Positions 1 through 12,133 of a DNA stretch of 64,000 nt are shown here, piece by piece (position 1 is the stretch's first letter; each line of letters opens with the position of its first letter). The position numbers and the translations under genes are program-made. Where the stretch lies: the NCBI RefSeq assembly GCF_019320115.1, contig NC_089584.1, positions 53,131,633-53,195,632 on the forward strand, read 5' to 3'. The DNA is from Miscanthus floridulus. Its lineage: Eukaryota; Streptophyta; Magnoliopsida; Poales; Poaceae. The notes under the pieces were generated by a model. It saw only the letters and a program-made list of their open reading frames with translations, had not been told where the DNA came from and did not search any database.

Positions 1-559
1 CGGCCTACATGATTCTGCCTCATGCCCCACTGGTCATAGTGATGGATGAGATCTAACATATTCATTAGATTTATCTTTATTAAATGGTTAAGTGATGTTG
101 AATTGTTTCTTTATATGAAAAGGGGTTCAGTTACTTATAATCATTGGCTCATCACAAACCGATCATTGTTGACATCTTATTGCCATTGATTAATATCTGT
201 TCAATTAATGATATTTTCCCTGAATGATAATAGATTCTTCTTATACAACCCAATAAGCTTTAATCGATTTATTCTCATGAATATGCTGGAATCGACTATT
301 TAGTCGATCTCCTTTCATATCGGCTCTCATAGCCGCACATTCAGGACTGTCTGGCAACACCGGTAAGTTCCGCCCTTAATTACTGATGAACTTTCTCTCC
401 TTGTCAATTACAGGGTCAAATTGACTGGCACGTCTTGGGAGAAGTACGCAGGATCGACCACTCCTGCGCTAAAGCTAGGTGGATCTACAGCTCCATCGAG
501 TAGACCCTTCTGGCTTGCTGCATGTGTCCTCGGCATGGGATGAAAAGTCTGTGTCGACA
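1..559 (+). repeat. Element A 5' LTR, distal part
   Basis: This stretch aligns without length change to 18002-18560, the end of the 3' LTR, and stops with GTCGACA just before the PBS. About 1.2 kb of the LTR should lie left of the window. Confidence 0.85.
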
Positions 560-567
560 CATGTTTC

Positions 568-587
568 TGGCATGCACCCGGTGGGAC
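568..587 (+). promoter_or_regulatory. Element A primer-binding site
   Basis: The sequence TGGCATGCACCCGGTGGGAC lies 8 bases after the LTR end. It is of the TGGCAC-GCCCGGTGGGAC kind used by Tat-lineage elements, with small changes. The tRNA identity was not determined. Confidence 0.6.
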
Positions 588-600
588 ACCACAATCAGTC

Positions 601-2340
601 ATGGCAGTTCACAACAACAATGACATCCTCATGTTGCATTATGAAGATCTACCTAATGGGGATAAGGGTATCATCAGCAAAGCTATAGAAGAGTTTCAGA
701 ATAAATGTTTGTTGTCCTACACCAAAACACGTGACAACACAATTGGTTAGAAATTTCCACTACCAAGAGTTCTGTTACATGGGCAGACAGACACGACTGA
801 AGCTGACGACAGGACATTTCTTTAAGGAAGTTGTGGACAAATCTATTCGTGATGCCATATCAGGCCATAACTGAAGCTTTTGTGGACTGTATTCCACAAT
901 GCCATCAAAGAGGCGATTCATAGATTTCCAATTGGTCAAGGCAGATCGGCTTATTACAACATTCTAGATCCATCGACCTAAGGGACCAATCAAGTCAGTA
1001 CCAGCCATCAAGAAGCAAGCACTGGCTAGGTAATGGTGATGTCCAGACAGTCCAAGGTTCATCTGAACAAACTCAAGGAACTACTGTACAATCAAACACA
1101 GTACAATCCTGGACCATCAGTACAGCATGTGCAACAGCCGGCGAGGCAAAGTTAGAACCAGGTGATCAATTTTGGCACATCAGGCCACATATCATCGTCG
1201 GCTCAAAAAATAGCACCATTAGTTCAAAGGATCCATAGGGATATGGATCCTTATATCTATAATCAGAGACTTCAAGCAGCAAGCCTAGCAAAGGACCCAG
1301 CAGGTTGAGATTCCACAAGGGTATCACTGTGGCATAGATTATAATACCCTCCACATGATGCCAAATCCTAGGATATCAAGGCATGCGAGATTTCAATCCA
1401 TAGATGGGTCAGCAGGTGCAAAGGAATCCAAATCCGCAAGCTGATGAATTATTGCTGAGGGTGACCGAGATGATGAAGAATCAGTTCGGTCTGAAGCCAA
1501 AAGGGCTAACCTTTTCGTACAAACTGTCCATATCCAGAATGGTATGATTTGGTCGCTCTTCCCACAAATTATAGGCTCCTAGAATTCGCTAAGTACACTA
1601 GCCAAGACAGTACAAGCACGATAGAACATATCAATCGGTATCTTACACAATTGGGTGAAGCGTTAGTTGAGGATGCCCATCGAGTTCATTTCTTCTCTCT
1701 ATCCTTATTGAGGCCAGCCTTCACTTAGGTTTTCATCATTGCCAGTCAATTCCATTGCCAATTGAGCTAACCTAGAGAAGAAGTTTCATACATATTTTTA
1801 CACTAGGACTAGAGAAAAGAAGATTACCGATCTGAGAACTATAACACAGAAGACTAATGAATCAGGCACTGAATTTCTTCAAAGGTTCTGAGAAACCAAG
1901 AACTTATGCTTCTCCTTAAACTTGGTCGATGATCAACTAGCTGCTTTAGCTGTTCCAGGAATGCTGCCGATGTGGAAAGAAAAGCTACTGGGACAAGAAT
2001 TTGACAACTTGGGACAATTGGCTCAACGAGTAGCAGCGCTCAATAGCCAATTCCAGAGCATGCGCAGAGATACCCGGTTCCAGAAGAGTACCACAGTAGC
2101 CGAAGCTTATGATCCATACTCAGTTGATGACGATTATGAAGATGAGGAAGAAGAGGTTGTTGTGGCTGAATGGAATTGGGGCAAGAAGACAGTAATGGTG
2201 CCAAATCCTTGGGGAAGAGGAGTCAAGGAGAGCTATGACTTCGATGTCACCAAATCAGATAAGCTCTTTAATTTCTTGCTAGAGAAAGGGCAGATCAAGT
2301 TGCTCGATGGTCATGTCATGTTGCCCCTGATCAGTTGAAG
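601..2340 (+). pseudogene. gag: Element A gag, degenerate
   Basis: Structural capsid gene of the retrotransposon. An ATG at 601 opens a short frame (MAVHNNNDILMLHYEDLP...) that stops near 750. Recognisable gag pieces continue in shifting frames: a stretch near 1440-1750 with RVTEMMKNQFG and RYLTQLGEAL, and a 138-codon open piece at 1922-2338 containing VPGMLPMWKEKLLGQEFD and NLGQLAQRVAALNSQF. The order and motifs match the gag domain of Tat-lineage plant elements. It carries many stops and frameshifts, so no functional Gag is expected. Confidence 0.7.
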
Positions 2341-3250
2341 AATAAAAGTTTTGCAAGTTCCATAATGATACTTCTCATTCCACTAATGAATGCAGAATCT
2401 TCAGGCAGCATATACAGAGAGCTATTCAGCAGGGGAGGCTCAAATTTGATATGCCTCAGAAAATGAAAGTTGATGATAATCCTTTCCTAGGAGATCAAAA
2501 CATGGTTGATGCTAGGGCTATTCAAAGGAAAAACTAAGGTCCTAACATCAACCAAATCAAAAGAAGCTAGAATAGTCAATCCCGAGATGCAAATATCGGC
2601 TAACGAGTACAGAGAGATTAGAAGACGTCGTGCCAAGCAAAAGAGCCGATACGAGCAGGGGAAGATGACAAAAGCAGAGATGACAAAGCTGTAGGTCACA
2701 TCTCGGATTATGTTGAATAAATGGCAGCGACAGAAGGAAAATGATTATCAGCGTTGGTTAAAAGATCAAGCGTACCAGCATCAACTGAGACAAGAGAGGT
2801 ATGAGAGGGAACAGGCCGAATTACATTGGAATTGTCCCTTCTTCAGACATTGCTGGAATGATGGTTTGAAATTGCCTACCGGACATGACTATCCAGAATG
2901 CAGCAATCAATATTAGGAGTATAGGCCGTCTCAAACCAACCGCCGGTCTATCCATGCTCAAGATGCATATCATCATAATAACATGGATCGGCGCTTAAAA
3001 AATAAAAGTGTTCATGATCGGCTGAGAAAAAGAGTCGTTGATCAAAACTAGGCTGATCATGAAGAGGAAGGCACCGAAAAAAGATATGTGCAGCAGGAAG
3101 GCTAGTGGTGCCTAGGAGGTTTAACAAGAAGCCAGAAGAGAATGGTGCAACACCTAAGGAATAAAGAGATGGAACAGGCTCAGGCATCTGGTAAGATTTA
3201 AGTGTGGCATACCAAGCAAATAGCCGATAGAAAGCGACCATCGGCTAATA
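2341..3250 (+). pseudogene. Element A gag C-terminal/linker region with Cys-His motifs, degenerate
   Basis: Follows the gag domain. Near 2345-2400 a frame reads KFHNDTSHSTNECR, a Cys/His arrangement. A 68-codon piece at 2710-2916 is rich in charged residues (WQRQKENDYQRWLKDQ) and ends with a second Cys/His cluster, HWNCPFFRHCWNDG followed by GHDYPEC. Such paired atypical zinc-binding motifs lie between gag and protease in Tat elements. The frame is broken repeatedly by stops. Confidence 0.5.
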
Positions 3251-3254
3251 TCCA

Positions 3255-3932
3255 AATGGCTTTTCTGTTGCCATCGGAATTCAAAGCTCTGGCAGATCAA
3301 GAAGTTTATTCAGATTTTGATGAATCAGAGTATGAGGAGATGGTTGCCAAGTTGACGGTTGTATAGCAAGCAATATTTGACAAACCAGTCAAACATCGGC
3401 ACTTAAAGGCATTATATATGAAAGGTCTTGTCGATGGGAAGCCGATGAACAAGATGTTGGTGGATGGAGATGCTTCTATCAATCTTATGCCTTACACTAC
3501 TTTTCGTAAACTTGGCAAAGGACCATAAGATCTGATGGAGACTGACATGATGCTTAAGGACTTCAGAGGTAATACGTCTAAGACCCAGGGGCAATAAATG
3601 TCGAACTAACAATTGGAAACAAGACTTTGCTCACTACATTCTTCGTCATTGATGGGAAAGGGTCTTACAGTTTGCTCCTCGGTCGTGATTGGATTCATGC
3701 AAATTGCTGCATACCATCGACCATGCATCAGTGTTTGATTCAATGGCATGGAAATGGCGTAGAACTGGTTCGCGCTGATGAGTTCGTGAGCATCGCAACA
3801 GCCGATCCGGTCTTTTGGGAACTAGGAGACTTCGAATGTTTTTCTAGCAAGTCATGGGAAGGAGGCTTCATTAAAATTAGCAATGAAAGCCAACAGTCGA
3901 TGCAAGCGATCGGCTCTAAAAGCTTGTTTTAG
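3255..3932 (+). pseudogene. Element A aspartic protease region, broken
   Basis: Retropepsin-like remnant that would have processed the polyprotein. One frame near 3440-3520 reads MLVDGDASINLMPYTTFRKL, where the family has a D-[ST]-G-A/S catalytic loop; here the loop reads D-G-D-A-S, so the active site looks damaged. After a frameshift the C-terminal half is open at 3627-3932 (YSLLLGRDWIHANCCIPST), matching the LGRDWI element that follows the flap in this family. Nothing resembling RT follows before the nested LTR at 4305. Confidence 0.6.
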
Positions 3933-4304
3933 TTGAAAAAATCACGGCTTCACATCAGCCATTGGATTAAAGGAAAAATAAGCGTTGAGATGAACTTAGG
4001 CCGTCGTATGTGAATGCTGAGTCGAAGTGTAAGTGCGATTTAGAGTTAATGGATTTCTTAAAGAAGTTCTATTTTGCTCAATAGGATGCTTGACCTGAGT
4101 TGATTAATCGTTTGACCTTTGATATGAAAAGTTCTATGGTATGTTATTTTGACACCTAGTCAACATTTGATAGCCGATTCGTTCTCGGCTCTAATAGCCG
4201 ATACCAGGAAGGTATCGCCTCTAGTTCAAAAATGAAAATCTTCAAAGACAATAAAAGCCGATACGATACGTATCGCCTATAGAGCAAAAACAAAAGATAA
4301 AAAC
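3933..4304 (+). other. Element A internal non-coding stretch
   Basis: No coding signal. It contains repeated short motifs such as AGCCGATA and TATCGCC (4190-4285); similar text recurs near 10485-10575 (GGCCGATTTC, GTATCGCC), suggesting a duplicated internal module in A. Confidence 0.5.
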
Positions 4305-7039
4305 TGTAACACCTCGGGTGTTAGCCTTGCATAACTTGACTTGCATAACATGAGCATGAGCATCAAGCATTCATAAATCATCATTTACAATTGAAACATT
4401 TGATCGAAACATATGAAACATTGCTTGTTATCTCGTGTTTCTTGTAACATGTGCATATGATCATGTGCAAATGAATGCAAGTGGGTAATGTTGGTCACTA
4501 AAACACCTTAGCTATACTTAGGTTAACAAAAGGGACCTTGTTCATGAAGGCCACATTTCATGACCAAGCACTTAAGTGATATTTCATGTGATTACTTTCA
4601 ATAGCTCTATGAGTGACTACTACATGAAATGCTTAAATGACCTTGCAAATTGTTTAAACATGCTTAGGATATCATTAGGAACAACTTTGGTATTTAGTGC
4701 TAAGGCTAGTTTAGTCATTTAGCCATGGTTGGTGTATGTATCATGATTTCAAAGTGACATGTTTGACTAAAGTTGAACTAGGTGTTAGGGACCTTGCATG
4801 GAGGAGTTCACTAAAGCAATGTTGTAGTGTTTGACATAAGGAACAACTTTTATTTTTATGTCATGGACTGATTTAGCTTCTAACATGTTTGAATTGGACT
4901 CACAAAAATCAGCTTTTCACTATTTTCAACACTTCAAAAATTTTCTAAGTGTTTGCTCGACTGTCAGCCTGACAAGCCGAACTTGATCATGATTTTACTC
5001 CATTTCTGTTGAGAATTGGAGCATGATCCTTGAACAACATTTGAAGCTGGTACATAGGGCTAGGATTTTTGTTAAGACGGTTTACGAGTTGGAGCCACGG
5101 TTTAGCAGTTAAATCGATTGGAAAACTCGCTGTCAGGCTCGACTTCGGGTTAACTGACGAACTGAATCGACCAGCACAGTGGCCGACCGGCTTCAGACAC
5201 CGCACGCCGCGTGGAGGTCGCCATGGCCGCGCGTCGCCAGCGCCCTAACCGCGCCGGCCACGACGCGTCTGAGCGCGGCATTATCACGCCAGCAACCGCC
5301 CGCTCCCATCCACGCCCTCAGTTTCGTTTTTTCGCTCCTCCTTCGCCGTCCGCAGCACCCGCAAGCACAGCCATCGAGCTCCCGCAGCGCCACCGTCGTC
5401 GTTGACGGCACAAGCCACGCCTAGCCGCTTCTCCATCACCACAACTACATCGCCGTCTTCCCCGCAACTCCCTGCGCCAGCCAGTGCCCGCCGTTCTAGC
5501 TCGGTGAGCTCTAGCCCCGCACACCGCCTCGCCGGAGCTCCTCCGCCACTCCCGTCGCCGTGGCCAGGCCCAACCCGACCACCTCAGGCCACGAGAGCGT
5601 GCGCACTAGCTTCCTTGTAGTCCACTGGTGCTCGTCCGAGCTTTAGGTCGAACTATCGTAGCCCCCACCGGCGTACCGCCGTGGTCCAGCTCCGCCGTAC
5701 TGCCATGGTCGCCGCCGTCAGCTCTAGGGTCGGCAATAGGGCCGGCCAAGTATACCAATCGACGCGCTAGGTCGAGTAGAAGGTCTAGTGATGATGTCAC
5801 CGCCGGCGAACTCGCCGCCGTCGAGTTTTGGCCGCGTCCGTCGAGCAGCGCCGTCGGCTCTGTTTTGATCTCGCTGACTGGTGGGCCCAACTGACGCGTG
5901 GGTCCCTGCTGTCAGCGACAGTAAGAGATAGGATAGGTCATTTGATTCCAGTTTTTGATTTGTTTTGTGAATTTTGTATCTTTAGTTTGGTAGCTCCTAA
6001 AATGTTGAAATAAATATGATTGTGTTGCTTAGGAAGTGTAGTATTTAAGAAAAATATGTTCTTGGGTTCAACAGTAGAAAATTCTGGAGATTTAAATAGG
6101 GATTTGAAATGTGCTTTTGAATGCATTTAAATTTGTTTATTTTATATCTAGAGTTCCTGTGCTCCAAAAATTATGAAATTTTTGTGGTACGCTATTATTA
6201 GCATATGTGAACTCTGGTAAAAATTTGAGGACCAGTGCATGTGTACATCTATAGTTATAGATTTTTCTTTTATAAATAGTTAATCCTTGCATGAATTTTT
6301 ATAAATTAATTATAAGTCCAAAATTCATGAAATTTATTGGAGGTGATACTAGTACCATATGGATGTTAGGAAAAATAAGAAATCTGTTGCTTGACACTTT
6401 TCAATAGGATTTTCCATTTATGCTATTTCAAGCCTTGCTTCCTTATCATTTTTGTATAGAATGTTCTACTTAGTAAAATGACATGAAATTTTTATAGTAG
6501 TCCTTTGATAGCATTAGTAAGGCTCTGTAAATTTTTGAGAATTTATTAAGCACATCTGATATATATTTATAATTTAACCTAGATATCTAAATAAAATAAT
6601 AAAGGCAATTTAATAAATAGTTTGGGCTTCACCATTATATCCTCTTAACTGTATTTGGTATGCTTACACTGTTGGTAGGTTCTAGTTTGTCAAATTTTGA
6701 ATGATTACATAAAGTAGAAGTATTCTTACTTTATATTGCATGTTAAATCATTTCCGGACTAATTCTAGAGTGTAAGGAGTTACATGTTGAAACTGATGTA
6801 GACTGTAAAAATGGTTAATAACAAAGTTGTAGAGAATTTGATAAGCTTTCCAGAAAGTCCAGGATCACTGTTTTTGGATTTGTAGAACTCCAGTTATGAG
6901 TGAAACAAGTAGCTACTGTATGGCATAGTTGATGCATTGTAAAAGTAGTTAAGTAGTAATCGAGAAGAGATATGCACCTACTCAAACAACGTGATGCACT
7001 TGTTAACATATAGGCATTCGTGATACTCATACCATACTC

Positions 7040-7264
7040 ATGCATCTAGGATCAGAGGAAGAGATCACGTTGCTGGAATTCGAAGAAGCAGAGGAAGGGA
7101 ACCCGCAGGAGGATCCGCAAGCCGCAGCTCCCGAAGGCGTGGAGCAGAACCCTGAAGAGCTTCCGGAGTGTCCTGACCATCGCCCTACTTCCTTTCTGCG
7201 AGGCAAGCCCCGGAGCATTATAAGTCTCCCAGTAATTTACAAATGTTTACTTACGTATTTATGA
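7040..7264 (+). CDS. Small acidic ORF inside C-family LTR
   Basis: A 74-codon ORF rich in Glu and Pro (for example ITLLEFEEAEEGNPQEDPQ). The same ORF is open in the other two C-family LTRs at 27502-27729 and 38400-38627. Its acidic part (7050-7202, 153 bp) is bounded by CATCTAG|G on the left and GAG|GCAAGCC on the right, which resemble splice sites, the latter of GC-donor type. A positionally equivalent block with the same flanks occurs in the D LTRs. No function is known to me; it may be an exon of a longer transcript or merely conserved LTR sequence. Confidence 0.35.
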   Translation: MHLGSEEEITLLEFEEAEEGNPQEDPQAAAPEGVEQNPEELPECPDHRPTSFLRGKPRSIISLPVIYKCLLTYL

Positions 7265-8229
7265 TTGATGCATTAGGTTATAAGAGTTGAATGAAACCAC
7301 TTGATGCATGTACATTCCTTGTCCAGATATTACACCTTTAACCGGTATAGGTCCAGGATCGAATATATATGCTTAGCCATGCTTAGACCGGTAGAAGTCG
7401 GGTGATGTCATGTCACCTGCGAGATATAGGTGGATACCGGAGCACGGTTGGCTATATCTGCTATCGTGGAACAAAACCATGAGGTAAAAGTAAATTGAGA
7501 CCGGACGGGAAGTCGATAGGGAAGCAACAAGGCATGGAGGTCTTGGGTGTGGACTTATCCCCATCCGTGTCGATTAAGGACCGTACCATTGTTGGCGCTT
7601 CTGACAAGATTGAACGCATGCCTCTCACTTAGCTGGCCGGATAACTCGTTCCGACCGCGAAGCCGAGTAATTCAACTCAGGCCGGGAATCGTTCTGTTGT
7701 GCGCTCCTTCCGGGGAACGATCAGACTGAGCCCAAGGGCAGGTTTGGCCTAAGCATCCTGGCATCTGGTGTTCCAGATTGTGCGGCGTAGTACGAACCCA
7801 CGAAATGTGTACCGGAGTTGTACCAAAGGTGACCTAAGACTATCGTGGCTGGTAGATCTGGGTTTGTGTTAGGAATAAATTCCCAGCTGGTTGAAATCGA
7901 TTCGAATCGCCGTCTCTCCCGGATAGTGAGAAACTTGGCTAGTCCCAACATCGTAGCACTATATTATGAAACATGATGGTTCAGATGAATATGGAATTAC
8001 AATACCTGCTATGGTTACTATTGTATGCTTCTAAATGATATACCACATGTTTGGCACAGGATAGTTGCTAATCTAGAAATGGATAGTTATAATTAACTTG
8101 ATAAAGGAATCATAATTGTACAACGGGTAATTGCCTTTTACGCAAAATGTTGTCAAGTTACGTCCACTTATACAGCCTTGCATAATCCTTGGAGTCATTT
8201 TATTTCTAGTTCATGACGGGTAAGTCTAG

Positions 8230-8251
8230 CTGAGTACCTTCTCGTACTCAG
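8230..8251 (+). promoter_or_regulatory. Conserved hairpin in LTR C0
   Basis: CTGAGTAC, loop CTTCTC, GTACTCAG: a perfect 8-bp stem. It sits immediately after GGTAAGTCTAG, a donor-like motif, and before a pyrimidine-rich TTGTTGCAG. The same hairpin is in both C1 LTRs and in the D LTR, where the loop differs. Confidence 0.7.
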
Positions 8252-8700
8252 GGTTTATTTTCCCATTGTTGCAGATGGCACTGTGTATGATGGTTATTGC
8301 AAGAGTTGCTTCTATCCCACTGTGGATGAGGAGTAAGCCTTGGGCAGGCTTCCTTAGTAATTCCTATCTTTGCTTTTGTGGATCGTGATCTGGTCTGGCA
8401 CTGTATCAAACTATGTTGGAAACTTTATCTTCGAACTTATTTGCTTCCGCTTTAATTATTAAACTCGGTTTGTAATAACTTTCTATTCGTACTCTGATGA
8501 TGAAAAGTATCTATGAACTTTATGTAATATGTGGCATGTATGTTGAATCATGTACGATCTTGGTTGTTGTAAATCGTTTATCGAGACCCATCGTGGTACT
8601 CGACGGACTACCGGGTTTATATGGGTTCAAGTATGACAGTGCGAACGCTTGCGGATTGCCATTATACTTGTATTCTTATAAATTGGTCGGTTCTGCGACA

Positions 8701-8774
8701 AAAACAGTAAGGCATTACACTAAGGCGCATTCATGAAAGAGAAGTCTTTGTTCGTTGGTTCCCCTAAGTACAAT
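8701..8774. other. Element A non-coding sequence between solo LTR C0 and the antisense gene
   Basis: Starts with the right-hand AAAAC duplication (8701-8705). It is the downstream flank of antisense gene copy 1; no other signal is seen. Confidence 0.5.
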
Positions 8775-9591
8775 CTAGTCAAAGACTTTGTTCACCACAT
8801 CCTGAGGGGATGTGATGTCCACGATGGCCTCCGCCGCTGCGGTAAAATCTTCTATCAAATCTTCATGTCCCTCAGGGCCATCGCCAATCAGGAAGCCAAT
8901 CTCCATGGCATGGAGATCATGACCGGTTTGGACCTGTGCCACAGTTAGCGCCACCGATGCACCGTGACGAACACCGTAAAGAGCAATCTCCTAGACGTGG
9001 GCTGGGATGTGTTGGAGACGAGCGTCAATGGGGGAACCCCTCGCATTGATGGTGTCCATGGCCGCGTTCGCCGCCAATTGGAGAGATTCCAGTTGTGCCA
9101 GCGATTGTAGAAGAATATCAAGACAAAGGCAACGGAAACCAGAATAGAAACGTTCATGGAGCTCATCTTACCTGCTACCGTGGCATCAGACTCAGCCAGC
9201 CGTGCTCGAACGGCACTGGCCTCCTCCTTAGCCGCATTAAGGGCCGCTTGGAGGACTCCTAGACGAATCTCTAGTTGGTCGTTGTTTTGAATCATCTTGG
9301 AATAATGGTCCTCGGCCGCCCTCCATTCTTGGAAGAAGCGCCGGGCATCATCATTGTCATATGAGTTGGAAGAACCTGACGATGAAGCCGGCGCGGAAGA
9401 TGCAACATCAGTGGGTTTGTTAGTCCTGGGGAAAGGATGAAGGCTGTCATTCACAATAAACCTATAGGCGGGTCAGAACAGATCATCATCATGAATAGAG
9501 GTTGCCAATCTCATCTCATGTGTCGGAGACGCTGGTTCATCTTTGGGATCTCCTCTATCGTGCGCTTACCCCGATTACCTTCGCTGGCCAT
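8775..9591 (-). pseudogene. Antisense ORF copy 1 of element A, two exons, degenerate
   Basis: Runs opposite to gag, as antisense ORFs do in Tat-lineage elements. The start is ATG at 9591 (MASEGNRGKRTIEE). After a frameshift near 9470-9500 the main frame continues through EWRAAEDHYSKMIQNNDQLE, a coiled-coil-like stretch ending ESDATVAG. There the DNA reads CAG|GTAAGA, a consensus splice donor (exon end 9172). The intron is about 67 nt; its acceptor now reads CTACAA at about 9105, probably a mutated CTACAG. Exon 2 continues LAQLESLQLAANAAMDTINA, contains GVRHGASVAL and LIEDFTAAAEAIV, and ends at the stop at 8775-8777. It holds at least one premature stop. Function unknown. Confidence 0.65.
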
Positions 9592-10680
9592 GAGAAATGA
9601 TTGGATCTACAGAAGAGGGGAAGGGAACTGCTGTAGGGTTTTGGTAGGCGGAAGAGAGCGAAGGAACAGTTATGGATAGAGATGTGTTTGAGGCTGAAGC
9701 CCTCGGCTAGTATTTGAAGACATGAAGCGAAGAGGCGGATGCCTCGAGGCACGCAAAAGGAACCACAATTAATAGAAGGCGAAACGCCACTTCACCAATG
9801 TCAAAGAGAATACGGCATCATATGACTAAGGATGGAAGATTGAAAGGCTCCCTTAATAAAGGCTGTGATAGAATCAAAGCCAAGAGTCTGGGATTGGCTA
9901 TTTTTAAAATCGGTTCTTCAGCCAGAACAAAGGACCTGATCTTCAAATGAAGAAGGGAGATGAGACTTTTGAGAACGCTAGGAATGAGTTACCCTTGATG
10001 ACCAAGGGCAAAAGGGCTGATAGAGTCACCTTATGGACCCATGTATAGCCATAATATAGTCCCTCCTTGGGGAGTTCAAACCAGATCAAGGTGCGTTATG
10101 CCAAAGTCTACAAGGATTTTGTGGTGAATAGCTTAAAAGATTTGTGTTGCCTTCGACTGTGCGATCTTGAAAAAGCATGAAAGCCCATAAACTGAGGATT
10201 GCAATGTTACGATTAAAAGGGGCAAGAATGAACAATTCTCTGAGAGAGATTTGGTATGAAAAGTAAAATTGTCGATCAGGTCAAAGGACAACAAATCTGG
10301 CAAAAGGTAGTCAACTAATCGGGAGAGACTATCGGATCAAGCATTGTGCACCGGGTAATATCTATATGTTGGAAACACTGAAAGGGGAAGAAGGATTCGG
10401 TAGAGCAATCGAATGGGGAATATTTGAAGGAATATTACCCTAACGTTTGGATTAATGCTTGACAACCAATTTGCTTGTTTGACAGCTCTAATGGCCGATT
10501 TCGTAAGGATATTGCTTCAGGTGCAAAAAATAAACCCAGAAGGGTAAAAGCCGGTACAATGTGTATCGCCCGCAGGAGCAAAGCAAACATAAATAGAGTG
10601 ATGCATATAGTATGAAGTATGAAATAAAAGAAAAATCACTCAAGACAGAGGAGTTGTTTGCTAATATCACCTATTACAAA
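9592..10680. other. Spacer between two antisense ORF copies in element A
   Basis: No convincing coding sequence on either strand. It includes upstream sequence of antisense copy 1 and, at 10485-10600, motifs (GGCCGATTTC, GTATCGCC) that resemble the 4170-4290 sequence next to the first copy, supporting an old internal duplication. Confidence 0.5.
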
Positions 10681-11383
10681 CTATGGGCTGGAAAACACTT
10701 TGGCTATTATGTCATCGGCCTGGGAGATAAAGGCTACAGAGTTAGCAGCACTAAAGAAATCCTCAATCAGGCGTTTGTGATCCCCAGGGTGCGCCGCTGC
10801 TGGAAGACCATGGGGTAGAAACCAAAGTTCATGGCTAGAATGAGCTTGCGTGGGAGCCAGTGCCATGGTGGCACCATGACGAACGCCATGCAAAGCGACC
10901 TCCCTGACGCGATTCAAGATATCGTACAGGCAAACCAACAGGACAACACATCTGGCGTTGACGAATCCTGCCATGTGCTCTACGGCTGATCAAAGGCTCT
11001 CTAGTTGGGTAGACAAATCTAAGAAGATTCAAGGGGAAGGTGATCAGGATCTTGAGAATGAAAATGAAAAAGGAGCAATGGTCATGATAGATGTCTCACC
11101 CGTGATTTTTGCCTTGGCCTTAGCCAACCTATCCTTCACTAAATCGGCCTCGGGAGGTGATCAACATCGAACCATGGCCAGAGCTAATTCCACAAGGAAG
11201 AGACATTCAGCGAGACTCTAACCATGCCAATCAATGGAGGTAAGCAGATCATCGTTGTCAATCTGCCTCCTTTGATAACAAGGAAGCTGGTGACAAGCTA
11301 TTAAAGAGGAAGACCCTAAAGGCCGAATGGAGTCGGTCCTATTCCCCAAAGCAGTGGGGGCACCACGAGTTGCACTCTCTTGC
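10681..11383 (-). pseudogene. Antisense ORF copy 2 of element A, 3' portion (exons around a short intron)
   Basis: Homologous to copy 1 at 8775-9591. Reading leftwards, the exon 1 part ends ...LAKAKAKITG at a GTGAGA donor (about 11101). About 90 nt later CTTCTTAG provides an acceptor (about 11009), and exon 2 reads STQLESL... then VREVALHGVRHGATMALAP, LIEDFFSAANSVA and DDIIAKVF before the stop at 10681-10683. Copy 1 has matching GVRHGA, LIEDF and KVF motifs at its C-terminus, so the two genes are paralogues within one element. The 5' part is separated by solo LTR E and lies at 15645-15790. Confidence 0.6.
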
Positions 11384-12126
11384 TGTAACAACCCAAAAAT
11401 CCATACACCAAAAATACCAACTACAAAATTTTTCTTAAAACTCCCATGTGTTGATGAGTGTCATGTATAGGAACCCAACCTAAGAGATGCATTAGGTCTA
11501 ACCCCAACCCAAGTCAACACATAATCAGGGCATAACTCTTGGCATAAACATGTGATTAAGTTCCCTAAATAAATGAACCTTGCCTACATATTTATACCAC
11601 TTGTGAGTTGGATTCTTCTTTTGCCTTATGTTATGCTAATTAAAAATCACCAAACAACTATTAAGCTTGCTAAATAATCCTTTGATGAGCAAATGCCTTA
11701 AGCAAACAAACAAAGAACAAAAGAAAAGGAAAAAAGAGAGGTGAAGAGAGAGGGCCTCACAGCCAGCAGCTTGGCCCAAGCTAGCCAGCGCAGCCGAGCC
11801 TCGCCTGCCCTTTCACGCACATAGCCGCTGACAAGTCGGGCTCGCTCATCAGCCATCACACGCCGCACGCAGCCACATCGCGCCAAGCGCCTGACGACTC
11901 GACCCCGCTTGTCAGCACAGTAGCATCTTCTTCCTCCCCACGCCAACTTCTCCCCATGCGACCGAGAGCTGACCAGCGTGGCAGGCGCAGACCCAGGGTC
12001 ACGCACATTGCATGACCCTATTCCCCCTTGCGCCGTGCCTACGCTACCGCACGCAAGCCATCGGATGCGCCGCACGCATCACCACCGCCCGATCACCGTC
12101 CGCTATTGGAGCCCTTGGAGCTCGGC

Positions 12127-12133
12127 TATAAAA
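12127..12133 (+). promoter_or_regulatory. TATA box of LTR E
   Basis: TATAAAA in the context CTCGGCTATAAAAGCC, within the GC-rich LTR core and suitably placed for the U3/R promoter. Confidence 0.55.

Larger units (their letters stand above)
4305..8700 (+). repeat. C0: solo LTR of the C (Tekay/Del-like) family
   Basis: Begins TGTAACACCTCGGGTG and ends GGTTCTGCGACA, as do the two LTRs of element C1, and is 4396 bp long. It is flanked by the perfect 5-bp duplication AAAAC (4300-4304 and 8701-8705), and no internal sequence of the family is present, so it is a solo LTR left by LTR-LTR recombination after insertion into element A. The core at about 5180-5920 is very GC-rich and differs considerably from that of C1, so C0 is an older or different subfamily copy. 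The many small ORFs in this core are compositional. Confidence 0.95.

Noticed and set aside
5179..5900. Several overlapping 60-90 codon ORFs on both strands in the GC-rich LTR core (also 25580-26370, 36480-37250, 45395-46100)
   Set aside because: High GC lowers stop frequency on all frames; composition is Arg/Ala/Pro-rich and frames differ between LTR copies.
8497..8736. ORF at the end of LTR C0 (MMKSIYELYVICGMYVES...)
   Set aside because: The DNA is conserved in all C and D LTRs, but the frame runs out of the LTR into unrelated flanking sequence and is not kept in D; likely U5 sequence.
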